Positions 42,980 to 51,989 of a stretch of 64,000 nt of DNA are shown in pieces. The stretch covers positions 62,001-126,000 of the forward strand of contig CP179198.1 in assembly GCA_051201585.1 (NCBI GenBank), in the 5' to 3' direction. The number at the start of each line of letters is the position of its first letter. Position 1 is the stretch's first letter. The DNA comes from UBA868 sp016776875. Lineage in GTDB: Bacteria > Pseudomonadota > Gammaproteobacteria > Arenicellales > UBA868. Below the pieces are notes generated by a model. It made no database searches and had not been told where the DNA came from. It saw only the letters and a program-made list of their open reading frames with translations. The position numbers and the translations under genes are program-made.

Positions 42980-45286
42980 TTAGTGCATGCCAAAACCCCA
43001 CGATATTGCGCTGACAACGCTAGCATGGGACTCAGTTTTGTGCTCGTGCAGTGGTTGATCGCGATAGATGAGATAGGAAATGAAGCGAACGTTTCTGCTG
43101 ATCGATTTTCGATAGAACAGTTCAATGCTGTGCTCTGTGCCGTCGGGAACCAGACTGGTTCGGCGCGTATTAAAGTTAATCCCGCCAACCGACTGGTTCC
43201 AATAAGGCGTGCTGACTCGAGCGTCGCCATCAATGGTTTTCAATGGTTGTGATAGGGCAACTCCAAACGCGTCTCCCCTTGATAATAAATCGCGCCCGAG
43301 CAGGCCAAATCCCCAACTGTTGCTTTCGATGGTCGAAAAATCGCTGACCAGACTTGCAGAATAGTCATCTGCCCAGGTCACACCGTGGGTGTACTGTCCC
43401 ACCATTGACCAGTGGTTATTCAGGGCAATATCGCCGCGCGCGGCGCCAAAGACGGTTTGTGCGCGAGAAACGCTAAGGGCGCCATGAGAGGCGCCGCCGA
43501 GCAGGTTTCCATCTTCTTCGAGGAATCCAAGTTGCAGACCGACCCGAAAACCTTTTTGTTTTAAGCCCAGATGGAGACTTGAGCTCTCACTCTTAAGGCC
43601 GTGGCGGGTCTCGTCATCGACTGAAGAGAACGCAAGACCCGATTGCCAACCTGTTTCAGACTTAAATCCAACGGCGCTGTGATAGCCCAGGCTGCTAAAT
43701 CCCATGACAGGGGCCGAAAAAGCATCGCTGCGAAAAAATCCGGCGGTCAACGGAAGATTTTCAGACGCTTCCATATTATTGAAAAATGACGGTAGACGCT
43801 GATTAAAGCCAAACGCGTATTGGGCACCGTTTTGATCGAATGCGGTTAGCTGCATTTTTACCGCTTGATCGTTTTCCTGATCGTCAATATACGGATCAAG
43901 GTACGACGCTCTCTGATCAAAACGATAACTTGCCGTTAGTTTAAAATCACTACGTTGGATCAGGGTCTCGTCAACCTGCTCGGTGTCCAATTCTTGAAGC
44001 ACGGATTCGGCAGAGGGGCCAGGATTTCGAACGCTGATGCGCGTTTCCAGGTCCAACTCATATGTCCTGCCATATTCATCCAAAACAAGGGTTTCATCGA
44101 GATCAGGATTGTTCCGGATCAGGGCATAGCCGACACCCCCCAGCACAAGCGCCGCGAGCGCGACACCCGCTCCGCCGCTCGATCCACTTCCTCCACCTGA
44201 ACTCCCGGAGTTGCCTTGACCAGGATCATCGGATGTATCCCCTGAACCATCTTCGTCCTCTTCTACTTCCTCTTCTACTTCCTCAATGGGCGCTGTGATT
44301 ACGCCAATGGGCGCGAGGGCCGCTTCGATATTAAGCCCGCCAGCGCCGAAAATGCTGTCAACGCCGGGCGCGCCGAGATCGGTTGCTGATTTTTTTAGAA
44401 TTTCGGCCACTTCAGTGGCGGTCAGGCTCGGTGCGTACGACCAGATTAGTGCGGCCGCAGCTGCCACTTGTGGCGCGGCCATGGAGGTGCCGGTCACCGT
44501 ATAGTAAAAGTCGTCGCTTTGGTTCCCAGCCGCAAGGACTCCTTCTCCGAGTGCGGTCATATAGTTGCCTTCAACACCCAAAGCGCCATTACTAAATGGC
44601 GACCGACCGCCGCCGCCATTATGCGAACCCACAACAAGGGCAGCTCCTCCGAGCGCCGCGAACTGCGACGCGGGATTTACCGGACTCGCTAACCCTGCGT
44701 TACCGGAGGGGGCAATCAGTAGTTTGCCCGCGGCCACCGCATTATTGAATGCTACGAATTCATCGAGCGTTGTTGATGATCCAACGTTTTCAAGGAGAAT
44801 GATTTTGACATCGCTCCGGCTCGTCGCATAGTCGACACCTTGGCTGATCAGTCCCCCGTCCGTAAGGTTTTCCTCGTTTGTGATTTTGACGGGCACGATT
44901 CTCGCGTTGGGCGCGATTCCGCCAATGCCAACGCCATTCCAATTGCCCACGATGATTCCCGAAGACGCAGTACCATGTCCGTAGGTAAGAGATTTTTCAT
45001 CATCAAATGGATCATCATCATCGTTGACGAAGTCATAGCCCGGCAGGATAGTGCCGGCCAGATCGACATGGTTGGCTCGAACGCCGGAGTCAAGATTTGC
45101 GATCACAACACCGTTACCCAAAAGCCCGGCGTCCCAGGCGGGTACGACGCTGATGCCCTGAAGATAGGGGTTATCTAGAAATTCGCCTGAGTTCACATCA
45201 GGTGAACCCGCGCCTGCCGGTGCGATGCCAAGCGCGAATAACAGACTTGTCGATGATGCTCTAAAAATTTTACGTATCGCGATCAT
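42980..45286 (-). CDS. Subtilisin-family (S8) protease with C-terminal beta-barrel-like domain, autotransporter-like
   Basis: 768 residues from the ATG at 45284-45286; an upstream in-frame start at 45319 would add 11. Signal peptide ends near GIAPAGAGS. The S8 triad is visible: Asp in IANLDSGVRANH, His in YGHGTASSG, Ser in TGTSMAAPQVA. Then an acidic linker (EEVEEEVEEDEDGSGDTSDD), a Gly/Ser run, and a hydrophobic stretch (GVALAALVLGGVGYALI). The last 370 residues show alternating-pattern strands (KLTASYRFDQRAS, YAFGFNQRLPSFF, GFRVGLQLGFLEEDG) like an outer-membrane barrel, ending in AISWGFGMH. Type V secretion of a surface protease is likely; the hydrophobic segment between passenger and barrel is unusual. 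Confidence 0.83.
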   Translation of the reverse strand: MIAIRKIFRASSTSLLFALGIAPAGAGSPDVNSGEFLDNPYLQGISVVPAWDAGLLGNGVVIANLDSGVRANHVDLAGTILPGYDFVNDDDDPFDDEKSLTYGHGTASSGIIVGNWNGVGIGGIAPNARIVPVKITNEENLTDGGLISQGVDYATSRSDVKIILLENVGSSTTLDEFVAFNNAVAAGKLLIAPSGNAGLASPVNPASQFAALGGAALVVGSHNGGGGRSPFSNGALGVEGNYMTALGEGVLAAGNQSDDFYYTVTGTSMAAPQVAAAAALIWSYAPSLTATEVAEILKKSATDLGAPGVDSIFGAGGLNIEAALAPIGVITAPIEEVEEEVEEDEDGSGDTSDDPGQGNSGSSGGGSGSSGGAGVALAALVLGGVGYALIRNNPDLDETLVLDEYGRTYELDLETRISVRNPGPSAESVLQELDTEQVDETLIQRSDFKLTASYRFDQRASYLDPYIDDQENDQAVKMQLTAFDQNGAQYAFGFNQRLPSFFNNMEASENLPLTAGFFRSDAFSAPVMGFSSLGYHSAVGFKSETGWQSGLAFSSVDDETRHGLKSESSSLHLGLKQKGFRVGLQLGFLEEDGNLLGGASHGALSVSRAQTVFGAARGDIALNNHWSMVGQYTHGVTWADDYSASLVSDFSTIESNSWGFGLLGRDLLSRGDAFGVALSQPLKTIDGDARVSTPYWNQSVGGINFNTRRTSLVPDGTEHSIELFYRKSISRNVRFISYLIYRDQPLHEHKTESHASVVSAISWGFGMH

Positions 45287-45399
45287 AGAAAGATAAATTC
45301 GGAAAATGGGTAACAGCACAACATTTGTTTATTTTAACTTTAATCTTGCCGGCATTCGACTCGCACATTTGGTGAACAATAACGCCGATCAATCCTGGT

Positions 45400-46365
45400 T
45401 CAGGCTGGACGCGCGGAATGCTCGCGCCTAACAGCAAAGACCATTCCCCCTAATATGCCTTGCGCAAGGCTAAAACTGTAGGCGAGCCATGCCAGCGCTA
45501 ATGCTTCAATGTGAGGCACGCCGAACAGTGAGAATAAAAAAACGAAAACAGTCTCTCGCAAGCCGATACCATTAATCGAAACGGGCAACATCATTATAAA
45601 AATTGCGACCGGGATGACAAAAAACAACGCTTCGATTGGGACATCGATATCGAGCGCTTTTGTCAGAAAAATAAAGTGTATCACCACGTTTAACTGCAGT
45701 AGAAAAGAAAGTAATAAGGCGCGAACCACCGCACCCGGCGAGTGCTTATAAGACTGGAGGGCGTTAAGCACCTTTCCGAGAAAGCCGGCGAGCCTGTGCA
45801 TAACCCCGGACGACTTAAGCGCAAACGTTTCAATTTTGCCGGGAGGGGTATTCAAGACGATCCATATAAGGAGGCCTGCGCTAAAAATTGTGATGCCAAC
45901 CCAAATGGCAATACTTGGAAATTGGGTGGAAATATGCGGATCCATCAAGAGTGCGAGTAATGCAATTAAAAGCAGGGCTAAAACGCCGAGGAACCTGTCC
46001 ACCAACACGACTGATACTGCGCCTGACGTTGTGTTGCCCAAGCGCCACGAGTCATACATGCGAACGGCATCACCACCGATGGTCGAGGGTAAAAAATTAT
46101 TAAAAAAAATCGCAACCATAAATGACCGAACAAGATAAAGAACGGGAGCGTCTCCACCTTGGGCGCGTATGAGCATTTGCCATCGAAAGGCCGTGATGAA
46201 GTAACCCACGAAGAACAGGCTAAATGCGAAAAAAAGCAAAGTCACATGAGCATCAGCGATAACTAACCATACTTGCTCGAGAGAAACATTGTGCGTAATC
46301 CACAAAATGAGCCCCGCCGACAAAAAAATCTTCAGACACAGCAGTAACGCTTTTTTCTTTCGCAT
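45400..46365 (-). CDS. Lysylphosphatidylglycerol synthase TM-domain/UPF0104 flippase-like protein
   Basis: 321 residues with about eight membrane spans. RWQMLIRAQGG, FFNNFLPSTIGGDAVRMYDSWRLG and LPVSINGIGLRETVFVFLF are signatures of the AglD/MprF transmembrane family. No catalytic LPG-synthase domain is attached. Free-standing members are proposed to flip lipid-linked intermediates or lipids. It starts 9 bp after the acyltransferase gene ends, consistent with an envelope-polymer operon. Confidence 0.85.
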   Translation of the reverse strand: MRKKKALLLCLKIFLSAGLILWITHNVSLEQVWLVIADAHVTLLFFAFSLFFVGYFITAFRWQMLIRAQGGDAPVLYLVRSFMVAIFFNNFLPSTIGGDAVRMYDSWRLGNTTSGAVSVVLVDRFLGVLALLLIALLALLMDPHISTQFPSIAIWVGITIFSAGLLIWIVLNTPPGKIETFALKSSGVMHRLAGFLGKVLNALQSYKHSPGAVVRALLLSFLLQLNVVIHFIFLTKALDIDVPIEALFFVIPVAIFIMMLPVSINGIGLRETVFVFLFSLFGVPHIEALALAWLAYSFSLAQGILGGMVFAVRREHSARPA

Positions 46366-46374
46366 GACCGGTAT

Positions 46375-47142
46375 TCAGTCAGGGTTTTGTTCGGACTGAC
46401 GGTCTTTGATTTTTTGGGCAGGAACACCGGCAACAATTTCATATGCAGGCACATCCCGAACGATGACCGCACCGGTCGCCGCAATACTGCCTTCTCCCAA
46501 CGCGCCGCCATCAATAATCGAAACATTGGCGCCTAGCCAGGCCCCCGGGCCGACAAAACACCCCTCGGTTGGCTTTATGCCCTGCTGTGCAATGGGAATG
46601 TTTAAAGAATCAGTATGGTATTGGCCACCGCCCACGAGATAGCACCTCGGCCCGAGAACCGCGTCTTTGCCAATGACAACCGGACAGTTTTGAACGGATT
46701 GAATAATCGTATATGCGCCAATGCCGACCCGGTCACCGATATTTATGGTTCCGTCCTTACAGGAGAGCATCGTATTGTTCGCGAGGATCACCTCATCGCC
46801 GATTTTCAATGCAGTGTCATCTGATGAATGTCGAGCATCCAATACGACGCCTTCACTAAGCACCGTGTTGTTGCCAATCCTGATGCGATTGGGATGACGA
46901 AGAATGATATTGGCGCCAAACATCACACCTTTGCCGCACGTTCCGAATAATCGCGGCCAAAAAATTTTTCTGAGTAGCAAACCAAAAGCCCCTGGAATTG
47001 GGGAGAGCCAACTGCACCACTCAAAATAGATCGTGGTAAAGAGGCCGCGCGATCCTACAATTACGGCCTGATAACGATGCAACAGGGACGAATCCTCGGT
47101 TATTGATTTTTGGGTTTTTAACGCCGGAGGTCGAGCTTTCAT
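46375..47142 (-). CDS. Left-handed beta-helix (hexapeptide) acyltransferase
   Basis: 255 residues from the ATG at 47140-47142. The C-terminal two thirds are hexapeptide repeats: RIGNNTVLSEGVVLD, KIGDEVILANNTMLSC, NIGDRVGIGAYTIIQ, VIGKDAVLGPRCYLVGGG, then ANVSIIDGGALGEGSIAATGAVI. Acetyltransferases of this class (WbbJ/WcaF-like) use acetyl-CoA and modify sugars or other cell-surface acceptors. It is just upstream of the flippase-like gene on the same strand and 38 bp after rhlB. Confidence 0.85.
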   Translation of the reverse strand: MKARPPALKTQKSITEDSSLLHRYQAVIVGSRGLFTTIYFEWCSWLSPIPGAFGLLLRKIFWPRLFGTCGKGVMFGANIILRHPNRIRIGNNTVLSEGVVLDARHSSDDTALKIGDEVILANNTMLSCKDGTINIGDRVGIGAYTIIQSVQNCPVVIGKDAVLGPRCYLVGGGQYHTDSLNIPIAQQGIKPTEGCFVGPGAWLGANVSIIDGGALGEGSIAATGAVIVRDVPAYEIVAGVPAQKIKDRQSEQNPD

Positions 47143-47180
47143 TGTTTCGTGTGATCCGATTTGCAAGCAGAAAAATAGCG

Positions 47181-48632
47181 CTATCCCACAGCCGGCACCT
47201 CGACTTTCGGGCGGTATCGTCCCCGAGGCGTATGGGTCGGGACAGCGGCATCAAGTGGGGAGTCTGAAAGTGCTTGGGGCGCGGGAGTATGAGACCGCGC
47301 CGGTTTGGCGGCTCGTTCTTTTTCAGAATGGTTGTTAGTCGTTGCTTTCTGAGCCGATGTTTTATTTGTTGGTGAACCCGCGCGAGCTTTGGGTTTTCGA
47401 TTAGGCTCGCGCTTTTTGTCTTTGTTGTCTGAACTCGGATCGGTGTTCTGTTTGGGTGATTCAAGAACCGCATCAGAGATTTCTTGTTTTGTCAGTGGGT
47501 GCCCGATGTATTCCTCGATGTCCATTAAAGAAAAGGCATGATCCTCGCATGCAAAACTAATGGCTTTGCCGCTGGCTCCCGCACGGGCAGTACGACCGAT
47601 GCGGTGAACATAATCTTCCGCGTCTTGGGGAAGGTCATAGTTAAAAACATGACTGACGCTTGGGATGTGTAGTCCACGCGCTGCAACATCTGTGGCCACG
47701 AGTACGTTGCGTTTCCCGTCCGTAAAGGCTTTTAAAAGCTGTTCACGTTTTTTCTGAGGCACGTCCCCTGATAGCACGGCGGTTGCGTAGCCCTGCTGTT
47801 TCAGGATTCGGCCCAACCGATCGCAAGTGACCCGCATATTGGCAAACACCAGGACCCGTTGCCCTTCCGTTTGGCGCATGAGTCCGAGCAAAAGGGGCAA
47901 TTTCTCGTTGTTTGCCGGGTAGTAGACCTCTTCAATTAGGTGGTCCGCAACCACCGTATTGGGCTCAATTTTTATTTCCTGGGGGTCGTTCATGTGCTCG
48001 TACCCGAGTTCATGAACGCGGTGGGATAAGGTTGCCGAGAACAGGAGGTTGAGCCGATCTTTTGGCGGCGGCATCCGTCTCAGGATGTAGCGGATATCTT
48101 TAATAAAACCGAGATCAAACATACGGTCTGCTTCATCAAGCACCAAGACCTGTGCGGCTTTAAGGTCGAAGACGTCCTGTTTATAGAAATCAATGAGTCT
48201 TCCAGGGGTGCCAATGAGGACGTCGACACCAGCGGCAAGCGTTTCGCGTTGTTGTTGATAGTCCGTGCCACCATATGCCAACCCCAGTTTGAGACCTGTA
48301 CGTTTGCCGAGAACCTCAGCGTCACGGTGAATCTGAATTGCCAGTTCCCGGGTGGGCGCAAGCACGAGAGATCTGATACTGATCGGGGTTGCCGACTCTG
48401 GTTTGGGATTTTTGAGCAGGTGATTGAATATGGCGAGGAGAAATGCTGCTGTTTTGCCAGTTCCCGTTTGGGCTTGTCCAGCGACATCCTGTCCGGTGAG
48501 TGCGATAGGTAGCGATTCCGCCTGTATCTTGGTGCAAAAATCGAAGCCGGCATCTGTAAGGCCGGAAAGGAGTCTTTCATCCAGCGCAAGATCGCTGAAT
48601 CGAGTCTCGGTGAGATAACTGATATCTTCCAT
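47181..48632 (-). CDS. rhlB: DEAD-box RNA helicase RhlB
   Basis: 483 residues. Q-motif (FSDLALDERLLSGLTDAGF), Walker A AQTGTGKT, motif II VLDEADRMFDLGFIKDIRYI, motif III FSATLS, and motif VI HRIGRTARAG. The sequence after DEAD is RhlB-like, and the place divergent from trxA-rho is the standard RhlB position. The C-terminal tail of about 90 residues is basic and low-complexity (KKREPNRKPKARAGSPTNKT), expected for RNA binding. It unwinds RNA, in E. coli with the degradosome. Confidence 0.93.
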   Translation of the reverse strand: MEDISYLTETRFSDLALDERLLSGLTDAGFDFCTKIQAESLPIALTGQDVAGQAQTGTGKTAAFLLAIFNHLLKNPKPESATPISIRSLVLAPTRELAIQIHRDAEVLGKRTGLKLGLAYGGTDYQQQRETLAAGVDVLIGTPGRLIDFYKQDVFDLKAAQVLVLDEADRMFDLGFIKDIRYILRRMPPPKDRLNLLFSATLSHRVHELGYEHMNDPQEIKIEPNTVVADHLIEEVYYPANNEKLPLLLGLMRQTEGQRVLVFANMRVTCDRLGRILKQQGYATAVLSGDVPQKKREQLLKAFTDGKRNVLVATDVAARGLHIPSVSHVFNYDLPQDAEDYVHRIGRTARAGASGKAISFACEDHAFSLMDIEEYIGHPLTKQEISDAVLESPKQNTDPSSDNKDKKREPNRKPKARAGSPTNKTSAQKATTNNHSEKERAAKPARSHTPAPQALSDSPLDAAVPTHTPRGRYRPKVEVPAVG

Positions 48633-49000
48633 AATTTATATTTTCTGATTTTAGGTGATCGCCTGCCGTCTCTTCGCGGGCGATCTTAGTGATAGTGTTG
48701 AAGTCTTTGCTTCGGCATTGCACCTCAAAAGGTGTTATCGGAAGCGGAATTTTCGCGGGTAGGGGTCAGGCAGATGGGTAGTTGAACTGATTGGAAAAAC
48801 CCATCATAAATGGGCCCTTGATTCCTAATGCAAAAATAGGTAAAAATTAGCACTAGGTTGAGTGAACACGCCGCTTCGACGAAGATGCGGTAGAGTTTCT
48901 CCCTAGCGGAAACCGGACGATATTGTATCACAGTGCTATCCGCCCGCCTTACACCCCCCTTTTTTAGATCCCGGTAGGGATATTAGTCAGGATTTATATA
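48633..49000. other. Divergent rhlB/trxA promoter region
   Basis: No gene in these 368 bp. On the rhlB side, GATCGCC 48657-48663 pairs with GGCGATC 48679-48685, a 7-bp stem in the presumed rhlB leader. Near the trxA start there is AGGA about 11 bases before the ATG. I see no other clear signal. Confidence 0.5.
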
Positions 49001-49327
49001 ATGTCCGAAAATATTATTCATGTCAGCGACGAGTCTTTCGATCAAGAAGTGCTACAGTCCGATAAACCTGTACTAATCGATTATTGGGCAGAGTGGTGCG
49101 GCCCCTGCAAAATGATCGCGCCGGTACTTGATGAAGTTGCCTCGGAATACTCAGACAAGATTCGTGTCGCCAAATTGAACATTGACGACAACCCGGCAAC
49201 GCCGCCAAAGTATGGAATTCGTGGAATTCCCACCTTGATGCTTTTTAAGAATGGCGAGGTCGAAGCGACCAAAGTAGGCGCTGTATCAAAAGCGCAGCTG
49301 ACCGCATTTCTCGATGAGAATATTTAA
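49001..49327 (+). CDS. trxA: Thioredoxin 1
   Basis: 108 residues. Active site AEWCGPCKMIAP, cis-proline loop RGIPTLMLFKNGE, and N-terminal IIHVSDESFDQEV. A standard cytosolic disulfide reductant. It lies upstream of rho and divergent from rhlB, the conserved gammaproteobacterial arrangement. Confidence 0.97.
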   Translation: MSENIIHVSDESFDQEVLQSDKPVLIDYWAEWCGPCKMIAPVLDEVASEYSDKIRVAKLNIDDNPATPPKYGIRGIPTLMLFKNGEVEATKVGAVSKAQLTAFLDENI

Positions 49328-49430
49328 AGGCGCTAACCCGTTACTTACCTTTGCCGTGAGAATTGAAGTGGCAAGCATAAAACCACCGGCATTCGATTAA
49401 CCCATGAATTAAAAATTTGGCGAGGACGCC

Positions 49431-49538
49431 GACTCTAACCAATATCCCAATATCTACATCTATTCGTATTCCATCTAACCATCCGTTTCCGGGTCGGTTT
49501 TCAACAACACCCTTATACCCTACCGAGGCATTGCCGTT
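49431..49538 (+). promoter_or_regulatory. C-rich, G-poor rho leader (candidate rut site)
   Basis: In 49431-49490 I count 20 C and 3 G in 60 bases, with little potential for structure. Rho binds such C-rich, G-poor RNA, and rho genes in enterobacteria are autoregulated by Rho-dependent termination in the leader. This region directly precedes the rho start codon at 49539, so similar autoregulation is likely here. Inferred from composition and position. Confidence 0.5.
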
Positions 49539-50801
49539 ATGTCCCTGAGTCTTTCTGAGTTAAAACAAAAATCCCCGACAGAACTTGCTGAAGTTGCACG
49601 CTCGTTGAAGCTAGATAACGTTTCACGCTTGCGCAAACAGGATCAGATTTTCGCGATCCTGAAATCACAGGCAAAACGCGGTGAAAAAATAAAAGGAGAG
49701 GGCGTGGTCGAGATTTTGCAGGATGGATTTGGATTCCTGCGTTCTTCCAGCAGCTCATATTTAGCGGGCCCTGATGATGTTTATGTCTCTCCTAGCCAGA
49801 TTCGGCGATTTGGCCTTCGAACCGGGGACACGGTCGCGGGATTGGTTCGTCCGCCAAAAGACTCCGAGCGATATTTTGCGCTTTTGAAAGTCGAAAAGAT
49901 TAATTCCCAGTCGCCTGACGAAGCCAAGAAAAAGATTTTGTTCGAGAATCTGACCCCTTTACATCCGGATGAACGAATCAGGCTGGAGCAAGGCAATGGT
50001 TCGTCTGAAGATCTGACGGGCAGAACGATCGATATTGTGGCGCCGATTGGCAAAGGCCAGAGAGGGCTGTTGGTTTCTGCGCCAAAAACCGGGAAAACCG
50101 TCATGTTGCAGCAGATTGCTCACGCGATCACAGCCTCTGAGCCGGATTGTGAGCTGATTGTATTGTTGATCGACGAGCGTCCCGAGGAAGTCACCGAAAT
50201 GAAACGAACGGTCCGGGGTGAGGTCGTTTCCTCGACTTTCGATGAGCCTGCGACGCGCCACGTGCAAGTAGCTGAGATGGTAATTGAAAAGGCTAAAAGA
50301 TTGGTAGAGCACAAAAAAGACGTTGTGATTCTGCTGGATTCAATTACCCGGCTGGCTCGTGCCTACAATACGGTGCAACCCGCTTCCGGAAAGGTTTTAA
50401 CGGGTGGTGTGGATGCAAATGCACTGCAAAAACCCAAACGATTCTTCGGTGCGGCCCGAAACATAGAAGAAGGTGGGAGTCTGACGATACTGGCGACTGC
50501 CTTGATCGATACCGGATCGAAGATGGACGAGGTTATCTATGAAGAATTTAAAGGGACCGGCAATATGGAGATCCATTTAGACCGCCGAATTGCAGAAAAA
50601 CGGGTTTATCCGTCGATTGTGATCAGTCGTTCGAGTACTCGCCGCGAAGAACTGTTGACCGATCCCGCCGAATTGCAGAAGATTTGGCTGCTCAGAAAGC
50701 TACTTCATCCTATGGATGATATTGAGGCTGTGGAATTTATGCTCGACAAGCTTCGGGCGACCAAAAGCAACGCGGAATTCTACAAATCGATGAATCGCTG
50801 A
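49539..50801 (+). CDS. rho: Transcription termination factor Rho
   Basis: 420 residues. N-terminal RNA-binding domain with LKQKSPTELAEVARSL and GFGFLRSSSSSYLAGPDDVYVSPSQIRRFGLRTGD (cold-shock fold), then the ATPase with Walker A PKTGKTVMLQQIA, VLLIDERPEEVTEMKR, Walker B VVILLDSITRLARAYN and the Q/R-loop region. Length is normal for the hexameric helicase. Downstream of trxA, upstream of rpmE. Confidence 0.98.
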   Translation: MSLSLSELKQKSPTELAEVARSLKLDNVSRLRKQDQIFAILKSQAKRGEKIKGEGVVEILQDGFGFLRSSSSSYLAGPDDVYVSPSQIRRFGLRTGDTVAGLVRPPKDSERYFALLKVEKINSQSPDEAKKKILFENLTPLHPDERIRLEQGNGSSEDLTGRTIDIVAPIGKGQRGLLVSAPKTGKTVMLQQIAHAITASEPDCELIVLLIDERPEEVTEMKRTVRGEVVSSTFDEPATRHVQVAEMVIEKAKRLVEHKKDVVILLDSITRLARAYNTVQPASGKVLTGGVDANALQKPKRFFGAARNIEEGGSLTILATALIDTGSKMDEVIYEEFKGTGNMEIHLDRRIAEKRVYPSIVISRSSTRREELLTDPAELQKIWLLRKLLHPMDDIEAVEFMLDKLRATKSNAEFYKSMNR

Positions 50802-50896
50802 TGCGGACTTGCGGGCGAGACGGGATTCGCCTATGATCCGTCCCCCCGTGGGCGTTAGCACCCGCATTTTTGTCCAACCTGCTTAGTTTATATATC

Positions 50897-51103
50897 ATGA
50901 AGCCAGAAATTCATCCTGCTTACGACACGATTAAAGTGGTGTGTGCCTGTGGCAACAGTTTTGAGACCCGGTCGACCCTGGGCGAAGAACTTCACGTTGA
51001 GATCTGCTCTGCTTGCCATCCGTTTTACACCGGCCAGCAGAAGATCGTTGACACCGCCGGGCGCGTGGGTAAGTTCCAGAAAAAGTACGGCCGTTCGGCC
51101 TAG
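50897..51103 (+). CDS. rpmE: 50S ribosomal protein L31 (zinc type)
   Basis: 68 residues from the ATG at 50897 (MKPEIHPAYDTIKVVC); in-frame codons upstream do not belong to the family. The zinc ligands are kept: CACG and CSACHPFYTGQQK, the C+ form of L31. It lies about 95 bp after rho. Confidence 0.96.
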   Translation: MKPEIHPAYDTIKVVCACGNSFETRSTLGEELHVEICSACHPFYTGQQKIVDTAGRVGKFQKKYGRSA

Positions 51104-51158
51104 TTCACGCAACGTCAGCCAAATCTGGCGAAACGGGTCACTCGCAAAGCGTTATTTA

Positions 51159-51914
51159 TTGCGGGCGTCCATCCTTTGGAGTGCGTTTTTTTTCAGCTCG
51201 GGCGTTGATGCTTTTTCGAGCCGATCTGTAGAGGTCGGTCGGGTTGTAGACGGTGATACCGTCGTGCTCACCTCGGGCGAGATCGTCCGTCTCGCCGGTA
51301 TCAATACCCCCGAGCGCGAGACCGACCAAAAAGCTGCCGAGCCGTTGGCAGATGCTGCGTACGAGACACTTGTCGAAACGCTTTCCAAAGGCAATATTTT
51401 CCTTGAAGAGGCGCCCGACAAAACAGACCGGTACGGGAGGACGCTTGCCTATCTTTTTCTTGAAGACGGCAGCAGTGTTCAGGAAATCCTCATCAGGGAG
51501 GGTTTGGCAAGCGTGGTTGCCATTGCTCCCAATGACCGCTATCTCGACCGTTTTGCGTTGGCTGAGGATGCGGCACGAACGTCAGGCGCGGGTATATGGT
51601 CAATCCCTTATTTCGATGTTGCGGGCGCCGATCAAATCCGCGGTGGGTTTCAGTTTATTTTGGATAAATTCACTGCATTAACACTAGGTCCAAAATGGTT
51701 CAGGTTTTCAGTGCGCGATGATTTGGATGTCTTAATTCGTCGGGCAGATTGGGAGGCCGGTTTCGACTACCCCCCCGGTGTTCTGGCGCAGGCAGCGGTT
51801 GCCGTGAGGGGCTGGATTTCCAAAAAGAAATCCAAGGGCGTGCTCGTGATCAGTCACCCGTTTATGCTTGAGCGGTGCGGCGTCGAAACAAAGCGTCTTT
51901 GTCCGGGTCGTTAA
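51159..51914 (+). CDS. Secreted thermonuclease-family (SNase-like) protein
   Basis: About 251 residues. No ATG fits: the open frame extends back into rpmE, and a TTG at 51159 directly before the signal-like stretch (RASILWSAFFFSSGVDAFSS) is my best start. SNase landmarks are VVDGDTVVLTSGEIVRLAGINTPE, KTDRYGRTLAYLFLEDG with the catalytic Arg and Glu neighbourhood, and LIREGLASV. After the nuclease fold there is an extra C-terminal region of about 95 residues (from DQIRGGFQFILDKF) that I do not recognise. Function: probably a periplasmic or extracellular DNA/RNA nuclease. Confidence 0.8.
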   Translation: MRASILWSAFFFSSGVDAFSSRSVEVGRVVDGDTVVLTSGEIVRLAGINTPERETDQKAAEPLADAAYETLVETLSKGNIFLEEAPDKTDRYGRTLAYLFLEDGSSVQEILIREGLASVVAIAPNDRYLDRFALAEDAARTSGAGIWSIPYFDVAGADQIRGGFQFILDKFTALTLGPKWFRFSVRDDLDVLIRRADWEAGFDYPPGVLAQAAVAVRGWISKKKSKGVLVISHPFMLERCGVETKRLCPGR

Positions 51915-51989
51915 AGAATTGAGATGATTTGGAAAGCCGGAAGTCATTCCGGGTGTATCCGAAACGTGTTTGATCGAGTCTCGGGTAAA

